64,000 bases of DNA from Glandiceps talaboti (GCF_964340395.1 NC_135549.1:19927342-19991341); one strand, 5' to 3'. Positions 51,997 to 63,519 are shown, counted from the stretch's first letter. Numbers and translations: made by a program. The notes: generated from the letters alone by a model not told the origin.

Positions 51997-52116
51997 AAGC
52001 AAGATATCAATAAAGAGTCGATGCACAGTGTTTCACGCTGTTGTGATTGTCATCGCCTGATGATAGCAACAGCGTGAATCTCAGTGTATCGCCTCCTTAT
52101 TATCATTATCTTGCTT
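51997..52116. repeat. 120-nt imperfect stem-loop between two (TA)n tracts
   Basis: Arms from AAGCAAGAT (51997) and ATCTTGCTT (ending 52116) pair imperfectly for about 45 bases. The core is a perfect 12-bp stem, TTCACGCTGTTG (52032-52043) with CAACAGCGTGAA (52067-52078), closing a 23-nt loop containing CCTGATGATAG. The island sits between the TA tracts at 51819-51902 and 52144-52225. It may be a structured retroelement terminus. Confidence 0.8.
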
Positions 52117-52140
52117 CATATCGAGTTATATATTTGTACG

Positions 52141-52143
<3 letters not shown>

Positions 52144-52227
<84 letters not shown>

Positions 52228-52236
52228 GGGGGGGGG
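52144..52236. repeat. (TA)n microsatellite followed by poly-G
   Basis: TA run to about 52225 then about eleven G. Confidence 0.97.
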
Positions 52237-52448
52237 TACTGTGTGCATAATAGCTTAAGCATTGTAATGTGGAATGCATACACAAGCAGTCCTGTCTTCC
52301 ACCGACATGTAGATGTGTGACGTTAATAAATCTAGCGACCTATCTACATCATCTACTTTAGCCTACGAATCCGTTAATTTGTTTGAACAAGTAGACAATA
52401 TACTTGATAGTTCAGAGAGCATTCGCAGGAACATTAAAGCTATCAATC

Positions 52449-53054
<606 letters not shown>

Positions 53055-54920
53055 ATCACCGATGCACAGTATTGATAAGATAACAGACATTGAATCATTA
53101 AGTACATTTTGAGATATCGTCTAGAGATCATGCATAACTATTAAGACTCTCTCTCTCTGAGTTATAGAGAGAGCACAATGGCATGGCTATTCAGACGTAG
53201 CTGAGTTGTGGCATCTACAATGGTGATACTGAAAACAAATAACGAAACGAACTATACGTTTTTATTCTGTCGCCAAGACTTTACTTCGAATTAGGATTTG
53301 TCACAATCTATCTTAGACACCCCTTCTCATGCACAATCATGCAAAATGTCATAGAATCAGTACAAAATCGGTATCAGCTATGGCGTACTATATATATATA
53401 TATATATATATCTGTTTTGAGTTTACTTCTAATGCTACAAACGTAGACAACACCTATAATTAGTTGTTAAGGTGAAACAGAGATGCCTATGGTTACCAAT
53501 GATCCTATATAACCTATTCACCATGTGTCGTCTCTCCACTTGGTTCGTCACCTATGGCGTTTGTTAAAATATGCACTCCCTACAAACACATTCAGGGTCT
53601 TTTATCCAGCAATCACGACATAGATACCCAAGTATAATCAAATCAACGAATTGATGTTTCAGTCTGTATCAAATTCCATTGAGCTGTGTTGCTAATAGAT
53701 GGAGATTAGCATATAACAAGTTGAGCATATATGTATTGTCACAGTGGTAAATGTATATGATAAAGAATAAACTTATAAAGAAACTTGACGTTGCACTTCT
53801 GCCCAGCCTATGAACGTTTTCGGAGTATATCATACATTTTTGCAAAGACAGAGGACAATGCCTGAACGACCTGTTATTGCAGGTGGGCACTGACACGGTA
53901 AAAACCAATTGCAATTAATTAATATTCATCAGCAAAGTTTTGAAACTATTTTATCTAGTACCTCTCAGAATCTTACTACAGCAGGTTATTTAGTCGTAGA
54001 AACCTCGCTGATTTCAAGCTAGAGTCAGTATAGCCCTATCACTTTACTTTTCTGTTATGAAGCTGTATATCTGTAGACAAGGAAATAATATGTACACTCT
54101 TTATTTTCAAATGCCTCGAGGTTAGTTTGATACAGAAATATCTTTACATTCTGTTTTCGTCGTTATCGGGCAAACAAATTCTACACTTTATCTCATTTTC
54201 TGGATTTAAACAATTCGTTAGATTGCTTTGTATGAGTCATTGCATACAGTAGTATATCCGGAAATTTACAAGATACATTGCAATTGCACACGCACATTGC
54301 CTGTATATGACGTGGGTCGATTTGACACTGGTTCTCGTGGATATTGCCAGGAGACTAAATATTGTGATATTCAGATGTCTAGTTTCTAACTTGTGTTTCC
54401 CTGCGAAAACGCAGCATACTTTGTGAAGTGTCGGAAGTAAAATATTAACTGAATAACTATAATTATGTGTTCCATAAGGAAGGTTATATGTCTTTGCATT
54501 ACACCGATAATTAAAAACACACTACGTAACTGAACACCACCACAACAATCAAAGATATTGCACGAATGGCCGTACCACCACATTTCCAAACTACTTCATC
54601 ATATATCTGTAAGTGTTTTGAGAAGGGGTCATGTGTTTTATAGGGTAATTATGATTTAATTAACAACTGTGTTATTCAATCGCTACTATGGTGTTATACT
54701 ATTATATAGGCATCGAACATATTTTGATTGTGATCTGTAATGAACATAACGGTTGCTTTACCTTTTTTCCAAGTCAGTTACGTGTAATACTGGCCACTGA
54801 TGAGCTTGCTCTATATAGCAGTCGACAATTGTGAAGATAAACCAACCATGTGTTTTGATTGAGAAATAGTTTATTTTGTTGTTTAGAGAGCGTTTAGTAA
54901 ACAATGAAGAAGGCCAGAAC
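53055..54920. other. no recognisable feature apart from a short (TA)n tract
   Basis: AT-rich DNA; TA run at 53390-53411. Short minus-strand frames at 53669-53914 and 54386-54589 show no domain. Confidence 0.45.
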
Positions 54921-54921
54921 A

Positions 54922-55190
54922 ATTTGAGGGTGTCACGTTTTACAAATTGGTCCTCGGGGAGGGAAATATTTTAGAAAATGGAAATTAGGAGAGGATCAAA
55001 TTTTACTTAGACTCATTTTGTAATCATGAGCTGTAACTACTACGCCTCAGGGAGGCAGTGCTAAAATGTGTTTCGTTGAAACAACTGTACAGGGAAGGTC
55101 GTGTTTAAGAGAAAGGATATTGGGGGAGGGTCAGTTTTTAGCAATACGGACTAGGGAGAGGGTCACATTTTATGCCACAGACCGGGCTTG
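54922..55190. repeat. degenerate ~30-bp minisatellite (GGGAGGGTCA...TTTTA)
   Basis: At least five or six degenerate units follow the pattern G-rich block, GTCA or ATCA, a TTTTA-like word and an A-rich spacer. They start near 54925, 54957, 54990, 55093, 55120 and 55152. The array is followed by CCCCCTGCCCTTCCCC near 55197, the opposite strand composition. Confidence 0.6.
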
Positions 55191-56002
55191 ATTTCCCCCT
55201 GCCCTTCCCCGTGTAATTACTGAAGGCTCCCTTAGGTAGTTGAACCAATCTTTCCCATTTATTCAAATACATTTCTTCACCACCTCTCTTTTCGGCACAA
55301 TTCGAGGTATGTTAAGTGTATTTCTACGTGCTTTTTTCGGGTTTCACATTGTATTATATAATAACCCTAGATCTTTTTCTCAATCCTTAAATGCTATCCA
55401 TTACTGTCTGAAATGTTGGTTCACTTACTTTAAATTAGCAACATTCACAGTTGAAGGCTGATTTCCAGTTGCCTGTCATTATATAGCTGTGTTTGATATT
55501 TTCTCTTTTGAATGAACAACATGAATGAAATGCATGGAATGTGGTAATACACGTTCCCTATTCACTACTTTAAAAGGTGGGTCAAAGTACTTACAGTTAA
55601 TATGTTTAACATTTACGCGTGTTGTCAAACGTGCGAAACAGATGGAGAAATCACAACATTCAAAGCAGAAACATAAATACCATATACACCATTTCAATAA
55701 TACTTAGCTAAGTTGCCCAAAATAGAGATACCGCTGTTGTTGGGGATTTTGGGATGTTCATTCAGAACAGTGTGTGTCTAGTTATAAATTTATGTAATAA
55801 AAAATGTCGCATAAGTTTTATTTTGAAATCCATACCCTAGAAATTTGTAACGACAATAATCCATCTCATTGGAGCGAATAATACATTACAGGTGGGTTAC
55901 AAACTATCACTGCATTCAAACCCCATCCTGCTAGAGTCGGTAGTGCTATTCTAAATAAGAAGTCACATGTGAGATATCTAATATTGCCTGACTAATTTAT
56001 AT

Positions 56003-56399
56003 AAGGCCGAAAAGAAAATAATGTGTTTCCGATAACCTGACCGACCCCAGTTTAAGCCTCCGACCCAAAACATTATTTTGCATACAAAAAGGTAACATTG
56101 TAACAATTTACTTCTATTTCCGTATACATCTTCATGCTTTCCATTTATGGTAATTAAAAGATCTATAACAGTACAGTCTCAATAACGTTTTCATCTTCCT
56201 AACTTATAATTGTCTTCAAATACTTGTTTTACATCCCATCAAACTCTCGAGGACTTGTTGTGACCAACGTGTATTTTATTATTTGTGGTCAAAGTAATTT
56301 TGAAAAAAAGTTAAAAATAATATAAAACAACATTTCGAGCTACCTACCCTATTTTCTGAAGCCACGTTACCGGAAACAAAATGTTTTTATTTTGCCTTA
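56003..56399 (+). repeat. ~400-bp dispersed repeat, copy 2
   Basis: Direct-orientation partner of 52449-53054, about 3.5 kb away, without the (GA)n tract. Divergence is moderate by eye and includes many single substitutions. No coding capacity is shared between the copies. Confidence 0.85.
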
Positions 56400-56511
56400 G
56401 GAAGTGATATAGTGAATATTTTTTTCATTATACAGGGCTGTTTGAAACAAATTAAGGCATGTACTTATAAATATGTTTCTGACTCCAATAGCGAGTTATG
56501 TTTTAGGGTTC

Positions 56512-56622
56512 TAGGACAAATACCCCCCCCCCCCCCCGGACAAACGCCCCGGACAAACGCCACCGGACAAATCCCTCCCCCCCGGACAAACGCCCCCGTA
56601 GGACAAATGCCCCCCCCCCCGA
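56512..56622. repeat. C-rich minisatellite, unit (C)n-GGACAAACG
   Basis: GGACAAA(C/T)(G/A)CC followed by C runs of 2-15 bases recurs about six times. The minus strand has repeated G runs and could form G-quadruplexes. A Pro-Pro-Gly-Gln-rich open frame across it (56412-56753) is an artefact of the repeat. Confidence 0.9.
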
Positions 56623-57405
56623 TAGGACTGTTGTTGCCTACGAATAGAGATTACAAAAAATACACTTCGAGTGGCCTCCAAAATGTCATGATTTTCAATC
56701 AAAAATCACCATGGAAGGGTGATGCTGTCTCTCCGGAAAGCCGTCCTGACTAAGTATCTCCAAGTAGAGGATAGAGCTTGATCCTTGCAAATCCCACATC
56801 TATTTGTAACTAAATCTCTCATGGACTATGTAGTCGTTCGATACTGTTACTTTAATGTAGGGTATTGGTGTATCATACAATTACATGTCTGCAACTTGTG
56901 GGGGAGGATTGCATAACGAGTAACCAGTAACAAAATAAGTCAGTGTGTCAACACAGGAAGATAAGGGGGTATGATAATGGCCATTTGAGATTTAGAGCTT
57001 ATGGCAGTGATGTTTGATTACCAATTAGTGTAGACAACAGAAATATGAGGTGTGAGAGATTATTAGTTTGGAATAATAGCCACAAGTTTGATACACCAAC
57101 TAGGGATACATTTACAGTCAGTAACAGTCTTGAAACAGGGACAATTGTCACCCATATACATGTACATGTAATAGACTCAGGAGAGAACTTCGAAGGTGTG
57201 AAAAAGTGAGAATATTATCAGACGATTTCATTGCACGAGACAGTCTTAACGTTGCTTATCTTCAAATGCAAGTTGTAATGCATGACTTTTCTGTCAGGGT
57301 GTTAATTAAACATTTCCCTAACAAAAAAACGTCATTACATGTACAGCCACAAAACTGTCACTATGAACTATATTTTTCAGCTATTTTCTTGTAAAGATAT
57401 ACTTT
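56623..57405. other. no recognisable feature
   Basis: AT-rich DNA without supported genes. Confidence 0.45.
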
Positions 57406-57410
57406 TAATG

Positions 57411-57520
57411 TACAATACAATACAATACAATACAATACAATACAATACAATACAATACAATACAATACAATAACAATAAATGTTATTACTTTCACAGGGA
57501 GAAACCGACCACCGACATGT
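57411..57520 (-). mobile_element. (ACAAT)n array, possibly the tail of a minus-strand retroelement
   Basis: About twelve ACAAT units lie at 57411-57472. Read on the minus strand, the adjoining sequence ends GTAATAACATTTATTGTTATTG and then continues as (TATTG)n. A 3' UTR running into a short tandem repeat tail is how many CR1-like LINEs and SINEs end. The array itself is certain; the retroelement interpretation is tentative. Confidence 0.5.
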
Positions 57521-58855
57521 CAGCTTTGATACATCCAAAAACGATAAACATTATAGAAAAAGACAAACAAAGCAATAAACTGTTACAATATTGGAGAAAT
57601 GAAAATAATTAAAACAATACCACATTCGTTATCAATGAACACATACTTTACACAGTATAAGGCTATGATTACAGACTGCAACATTGTGATAGTCATTAGA
57701 GTCGTGAAACATCTTATCTTTAGGCCTGAAAAATAAGCATTCCGCTGACAAAACGCATCACACAGTCAGAGTGACAGTGCCTTAAGGGAATTTAAAGCGA
57801 TCGCTTGACTATGGTCATGGGAGAAGCTGATATTTGCAACGATATAGTATCAGCATACCAAGGCGATTTAAATGATGATGGTTCATTCTCACAACATCAA
57901 TGAAGCGCATTCCCTTTGCCTTTTGCCTTCAATTTCACACTTTCACCGAGCCTCATGCACATGTGTTGAAAAAATGGTGATCCTGTATTCTATATAGCAG
58001 ACACATGGTTCACGCTGTTGCGCTTTAGAAAATCTTACCTGTCTTCATTAGATATTTATAAAAAGAAGATTCTGACAATGTACAAGTGTTTGATATAAAA
58101 TGCATCTACCTAGACTGTATATTAAATAGGAATAGTACTGCTTTAATTATGTATGAATATTTACATAATGATCTATCATGCTTATGCCCGAATAGCGTGA
58201 AAGAGATAAATGTATTTAACTATTAAATATTCATAAATCATAAATATTTGAGTGTTCCATGTCCATCTTGTCACCCATTCGAATAATTTGTTTTCGACAA
58301 GATCACAAGTTCATCCCCTAATGTCTGCTGAATCAATGTCCAGCTGAACACAAAATCGACCGTTTTGTGTTATAACATTCAAAAGAAAACTGAAGGGCTG
58401 GTGAGATTTGTTGGAATTAGCATATATGTTGCGGTATAACCAAAAGTATACCTTTAAGCTAAAAACAATACCTTGCTGAGTTGCATTCTTGAAATCATTA
58501 CCAACATAGCTCCTTGTTACGTTTGCATGAATGTTAAAAGTAGTGTGAACATTGCCATCAGTATTTCTTGCGACACATGAAGGAGGTGAGAGCTAATAAA
58601 TTATCAGTTACAGCTAAAATTGTGTTGGCTTGGTGCTTTACTCATGTCCGTGTGTTATGCTGTCATTAGAATCCTGTTCCTACTGCACTGTGTAAGAATA
58701 GCAATGATCATCATCTGATTCAGTGTTCAAACGGCTGTCTGTATTTCATATCTGTTAATTTAAGTCTATAGTCGAAACATTTCTCTGTTTGTGTCAGAGA
58801 CTTAATGTCCCATGAGTGAAACACCAAGCCAATGTCATTTTAGCTACAAACAATA
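57521..58855. other. no recognisable feature
   Basis: AT-rich DNA. The end, ACAATAAAGGTTAT (58848-58862) running into (TA)n, could be a retroelement 3' end, but nothing upstream is recognisable. Confidence 0.4.
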
Positions 58856-58860
58856 AAGGT

Positions 58861-59138
<278 letters not shown>

Positions 59139-59539
59139 AAATCGAAAGCGACGATATAGAAACATTATTATGTTCGTATCAGTATTCATAGCATGTATTA
59201 CCAGATTTAAAACTGAATGCCCTTCCGTAAGGGTGTCATCTTGCTATCATAAATATAATTCAAACTCCCTGTTAAAACCATACATTGCACCCTCACTGTG
59301 CACTGAAAATATAGTGGTCAATGTAAAGGTCACCAGTGTTACTGCAATTTTGGGAAGTAATACATGTAGGCTAGATCATGAACAACAGTGTTGAAGACCA
59401 ACATTTTATTTCTGTAGGCTTATAAATTTCATAATATTGTTATAAATCATACTTTATTACACCTGATGAATGTGTTCAATGAAAGTGTATATTTTCCGAG
59501 ATACTGTGTTAATTACACGATCACATGGCTCACACCAAA

Positions 59540-60245
59540 CAGCAGTAGCTTGATATTGAATTGTTTTGAAATTGAAGAATGTGTTCTTAAGTTATAGCCT
59601 AATTATCGAAACTCATTAATTATGCAAATTATTCATTAACACTCAGGTAAATCAACAGATTGTATAGGCCACATAAAATTTGATATGGTTAATGTGTGTA
59701 CTGAATGGTATTGAAATTGAAGTATGCAGTCTTAAGATATAGCCTAATTACGGAAACTCATTAATTATGCAAATTATTCATTACCACCGTAAGGTACATC
59801 AACAAATCTTATAGGACAAATGTATTTTGTAATATTTAATAAATATACTAAATTATATCGAAATTGAAATATACAGTCTTAAGATATAGCCTAATTGCTT
59901 AAATTAATTAATTATGATTCAGTAAGAGTTAAAGTTACATCAACAAGCTTGATAAAGCATATGTAACATACGTTTTTGATATTTGTACCAAATTATATGA
60001 AGTTTTGAAACTTGAATTCATAAGAAAGAGATTAATTGCTGAAAACCATTGATTATGCAAATGAGTCATTAAAATTTATTGGATGGTTACCAAAACCTGA
60101 TCAGATCATCCTTGCCCCATAAGGAAGATGTGTACCACATTTCATATCAATTGACCCAGTCGTTTTGGAAAAATCGATGACACACACAAACATACACACA
60201 TAGACATTTCTGCCCCTAAAGTATCTCCTTCCTTACGGAAGGAAA
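59540..60245 (+). repeat. four-unit ~146-bp tandem repeat with palindromic GGAAGG end
   Basis: The word TATAGCCTAATT starts at 59593, 59738 and 59885, giving periods of 145 and 147. A more diverged fourth unit aligns near 60020. Each unit carries ATTGAAATTGAA, AGTCTTAAG, TTAATTATGCAAAT and CATCAACA words. The last unit passes into AAATGAGTCATTAAAATT, a unique stretch, CACACACAAACATACACACA and CTTCCTTACGGAAGG (60229-60243). The same sequence of elements, with one unit, is seen at 50205-50560. Confidence 0.85.
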
Positions 60246-60644
60246 ACATAACCAAATAGAAGCAAAACTAAGATGTCCTGCAACAAGTCCCTTACAAGAC
60301 ACATTCAGCGGAACCCAGAACGTGCCTGAATTCATTATTGATTTGTAACCATCATTATCACAGTAATAACTGATTTCAAGCAAATGAAATGTTTTATGAC
60401 AGACACATTAAACTAGTTTTCGGTCGTACTTCCAATCTCAAGAGAATGTTTCCAGTCACAGTTCGATGTGTGACTGCTATGTTACCTGTTTCATGCTGTC
60501 AATTAATATTGCCAACTGGCGTAAAGCGCTTGTAAGATTGTTAAATAGGAAATATCGAATGGCAAATGGATGATTTGTTACGCAGTACGTGTGACTGAAG
60601 ATGAGCTTTTACTACCTGGGGGTTCATACGTCTATTGGGATATA

Positions 60645-60732
60645 ATCTCTCTCCCTCCCTCCCTCCCTTTCTCCTCTCTCTGTCTCTGTCTCTGTCTCTG
60701 TCTCTGTCTGTATCTATATTTCTCTCTCTCTC

Positions 60733-60786
<54 letters not shown>
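60645..60786. repeat. (TC)n-rich microsatellite
   Basis: CTCC, TCTG and pure CT runs. Frames across it on both strands (Ser-Leu or Arg-Glu repeats) are artefacts. Confidence 0.97.
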
Positions 60787-60790
<4 letters not shown>

Positions 60791-60827
60791 TATATTTATA
60801 AACATGTGAAATATTTTCATATTAAGT

Positions 60828-61033
60828 ATGGATTTAACTTCGTATTGCACCGAAATTTAATTAACTCATCAAAGCTATCGCAAGGTATCCACCGTGGCTT
60901 CGTCATTATTTTCTGAAGTCACGACGCATGCGTGACTTCATAGATTTGTCCGTGACGAAGCCATGGTCGTCGATACCTGGCGAAAGCTTTGGTGAGCTAA
61001 TTAAATTTCGGTGCAATACGAAGTTAAATCCAT
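60828..61033. mobile_element. foldback/MITE-like element with ~95-bp inverted arms
   Basis: The left arm from 60828 and the right arm ending at 61033 are reverse complements over nearly the whole element. The outer 34 bases (starting GGATTTAACTTCGTATTGC) match exactly and later positions with a few substitutions and small gaps. The centre (about 60915-60940) is itself near-palindromic, GAAGTCACG...CGTGACTTC. No coding capacity and no long target duplication are present, though a 20-base word, ATATTTTCATATTAAGTATG, abuts the left arm and recurs with one change at 61076-61095. Transcribed, it would form a long hairpin. Confidence 0.88.
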
Positions 61034-61099
61034 TAACTTAGACTGAGCGTTTGCACAGATGAACTTTCATCACAATATTTTCATATTATGTATGATTAT

Positions 61100-62100
61100 T
61101 CCAAACTATTGTCAACAATCCAGTTTAATGTCCAGAGTTTAGTGATAAACTAGCTGTAGACTCAGAAAGGAAAATAATACATGTCTAATTGTAGAATCGT
61201 TAATCGATATTATCGGCTGTAAGTCGATCCCTTGAAAGCCAACAGACAGGCACGACCTATGGCAATCGAAATTTAATCCCTCGAAGACACTTTCAGTCCA
61301 GTTCCTTGATGATCTCTAAGCAAATGGATGCATAGAAATGTATATCTAGACATATATATATAGCCAAGATATTTCTGTGTTGGAGGAGACTGAAGAAACA
61401 GGTTCATGGCTCTTTACATGTTTATCAAGTTAGCTAGAGTACGACTTAAGTCCATAACGTATGCATTGTATTACCATTTCCATTGTCTACAATATGAATG
61501 GTTCTTATATTCTACGCACACTTCTGTTCGGTTCAAAAACGATATCAGTAATGCTTTAAAATTACCCTAGATGCTTTCCTATAATACCATTAACATGTTT
61601 AGATCCAGTGAGTTGACGTCCTTGTTCCTGAAGGAACCATTCTAAATCCGAAAAGAAATATACTCAGTCTGTAACGTGACTAAGTTTTTTTATTTTAAAG
61701 CACCTTGGAGTAAATCACTAAACTGCAAAGCTTACAAATAGACGTTCTGTATTGAACGAGAATATCATGCAAGCTGTTCTAAATAATTTTCTTTGGGGGC
61801 GCTTCTGTCCAAGCAATCACATTGATCGTTTATACCAAACGAGTGATGCATACTGAGTGGCCCTACATGATAGCATTCAACACTGCCTTACACACTGTGA
61901 CGTATGAGTGATCGTCAGAGCAGCAGTAGTCGGTTCAGTGTCTAATCAATTCACTTGATGTTTGCGCGTCCACGCTGAAACAGAATTACTTCGTACCTCG
62001 TCAGAGTGAATACAATAATACGTACCTTTTCGCGTGAATGTCTCATCATATTTTCTTGACCACATTCAAGAAGTCTTTGTAACGTGTAACGTGGATTTAT
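61100..62100. other. intron or intergenic DNA upstream of the receptor exon
   Basis: No coding exon was recognised. Because the receptor exon starts at a splice acceptor, at least one 5' untranslated exon should lie upstream, here or further left, but I cannot place it. Confidence 0.5.
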
Positions 62101-62101
62101 A

Positions 62102-62142
62102 TACTCTTTTTTTATAATTTTCTCTCCATTGTCCACTCACAG
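62102..62142 (+). promoter_or_regulatory. 3' splice site before the receptor coding exon
   Basis: A pyrimidine-rich run (CTCTTTTTTTATAATTTTCT and following CTCC) ends in CACTCACAG at 62142, followed by GAACACAATG. This is a strong acceptor seven bases before the ATG, so the coding exon probably begins at 62143. Confidence 0.7.
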
Positions 62143-62149
62143 GAACACA

Positions 62150-63307
62150 ATGACATCCGATAATAGCTTTGGGGATCAAACAGGATTTGGATACCAGTAC
62201 TCTTATGAAATTGATGACTTTCAAGTTGGTACCAATGCGTCAAACGATTCGAATAACTACTACAGTAACTACTACTATTTCAACGAGTATTGTTCGATAG
62301 ACTATAACGTTCTTTTCTACTGCAGAACCATTCTCAGTACAATCGCTCTTGTTGGGAATGTTTCATTTGTGTTCGTCGTGGCAAGAGTACGAGCAATGAA
62401 TACGATCCCAAATTACCACTTCATTAACCTTGCCGCCGCTGATACCATGGTAATATTTGCGGAAATGACAAATCTAGCAATATTTCGCCTTATGTTGGAT
62501 GGTTACCTATCACCGAGCATATCGATGGAAATTTCTGTGGTATTTCCGAAGATCTGGATTTTTGTTACTCCACTGTTTCTAGTTACAGCATTGTTGACAA
62601 TCACACTTATAAGTATTGAAAGATATATCGCCGTGTGCCATCCACTGAAAGCCAATGTATTAAATCTACGGAGTCGAAGGCGTGTTATTACGCTTATGAT
62701 CTCAACTTGGATTGTTGGCCTTGCCATGGGTACATTCTCTCTGTGTGCCTTTTACTACGAGTCAGGTCAGTCCACCCTAATTGCTTGGCTCATTATATTC
62801 GCATCCTTCACTGTTTTTCCGATCATCATTGTAGTCGCATGCTACGCGATGGTGGTTGCCACTGTCTTTATGATGAAGCGACCAGTCGGTCAACGTGGAA
62901 ACGACGACAAAAGGAAAAGTCGGAAAAAGAGAGAAGAACGCAACGTACTTATTTTGTGCATCGCCATTACCATGCTGTTCTTCATATGTTTCACTCCTCT
63001 GGCCGCAAACCAAACAATCGGGGCGTACAATGCAATGTCAAAACATGCATCAGTTGAGGAAGAGACGCTGGCATGTATGCGTACAGCACAGACCCTCCTT
63101 CTACTTGCTCACCTGGCAATAAGTCCTATACTATACAACGTTGGAAGCAAAATAAGAAGACGCGCATTCCATTCAGCATTTATGTGCCTCCTCTGTCCCT
63201 GCATTAAACCTGACAAATACGACTTAAATGGAAGCTCCCTTCGAATGAAACGCTTCAGCGCAAACCGGACAAGTGAACGAACAGCAGTGTCAGAATATAG
63301 CATTTGA
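62150..63307 (+). CDS. class A (rhodopsin-family) G-protein-coupled receptor, peptide-receptor-like
   Basis: The intact 385-residue frame starts at the ATG at 62150; codons upstream to 62129 lack an ATG and lie in the putative intron. Seven membrane segments fall near 55-79 (GN, N70), 91-113 (D98), 131-156 followed by ERY at 157-159 and IAVCHPL, 178-200 (W187), 209-240 (P224, Y232), 265-288 (CFTP at 280-283) and 308-331 (SPILY in place of NPxxY). The extracellular N-terminus is Tyr/Asn-rich with glycosylation sites NAS (29) and NDS (32). A basic third loop (KRKSRKKREER) and a Cys cluster CLLCPC (346-351), likely palmitoylated, face the cytoplasm. ERYIAVCHPL resembles neuropeptide receptors (TRH, neuromedin-U, galanin types); the ligand cannot be told. 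Oddly, position 3.25 is Pro133 and not Cys, so the conserved TM3-ECL2 disulphide is absent. It is encoded in one coding exon. Confidence 0.93.
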   Translation: MTSDNSFGDQTGFGYQYSYEIDDFQVGTNASNDSNNYYSNYYYFNEYCSIDYNVLFYCRTILSTIALVGNVSFVFVVARVRAMNTIPNYHFINLAAADTMVIFAEMTNLAIFRLMLDGYLSPSISMEISVVFPKIWIFVTPLFLVTALLTITLISIERYIAVCHPLKANVLNLRSRRRVITLMISTWIVGLAMGTFSLCAFYYESGQSTLIAWLIIFASFTVFPIIIVVACYAMVVATVFMMKRPVGQRGNDDKRKSRKKREERNVLILCIAITMLFFICFTPLAANQTIGAYNAMSKHASVEEETLACMRTAQTLLLLAHLAISPILYNVGSKIRRRAFHSAFMCLLCPCIKPDKYDLNGSSLRMKRFSANRTSERTAVSEYSI

Positions 63308-63506
63308 ACTAACCATTCCAAACTGAACGAACAATGAATGATACAATCACCAACCTTTTACAACGTCGCAGAAATCGGAAGACCTTGTTGACAGTAAACC
63401 TAACGAAGTCTTTGTAGCTAGAAGCCATAAAAATTACGAATTCAATTGAATAGTGAAATCTGTTCAGAAAATATATATACTTTCACCTATTCGTATTTAT
63501 TTGGAA

Positions 63507-63517
63507 AATAAAATAAA
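63507..63517 (+). terminator. overlapping poly(A) signals of the receptor gene
   Basis: Two overlapping AATAAA hexamers 200 bases after the stop codon. Further AATAAA words near 63654 and 63684 could serve as alternatives. Confidence 0.6.
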
Positions 63518-63519
63518 AC

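Noticed and set aside
52045-52085. Hammerhead ribozyme candidate around CCTGATGATAG
   Set aside because: The CTGATGA core is present, but a proper stem II and a following GAAA are not; the local stem pairs differently (TTCACGCTGTTG with CAACAGCGTGAA).
54797-54835. Hammerhead-like CTGATGAG near 54797
   Set aside because: The expected GAAA position reads GACA and stem II does not pair well.
56412-56753. Pro/Gly/Gln-rich 113-residue frame
   Set aside because: Its repeats are exactly the C-rich minisatellite, with no flanking domain or expression signal.
62129-62149. Upstream extension of the receptor reading frame starting at TTG
   Set aside because: No ATG there and the segment overlaps a strong splice acceptor; the ATG at 62150 is preferred.
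62503-63321. Overlapping frames in other phases and on the minus strand across the receptor gene
   Set aside because: Shadows of the seven-transmembrane coding frame; no independent motifs.
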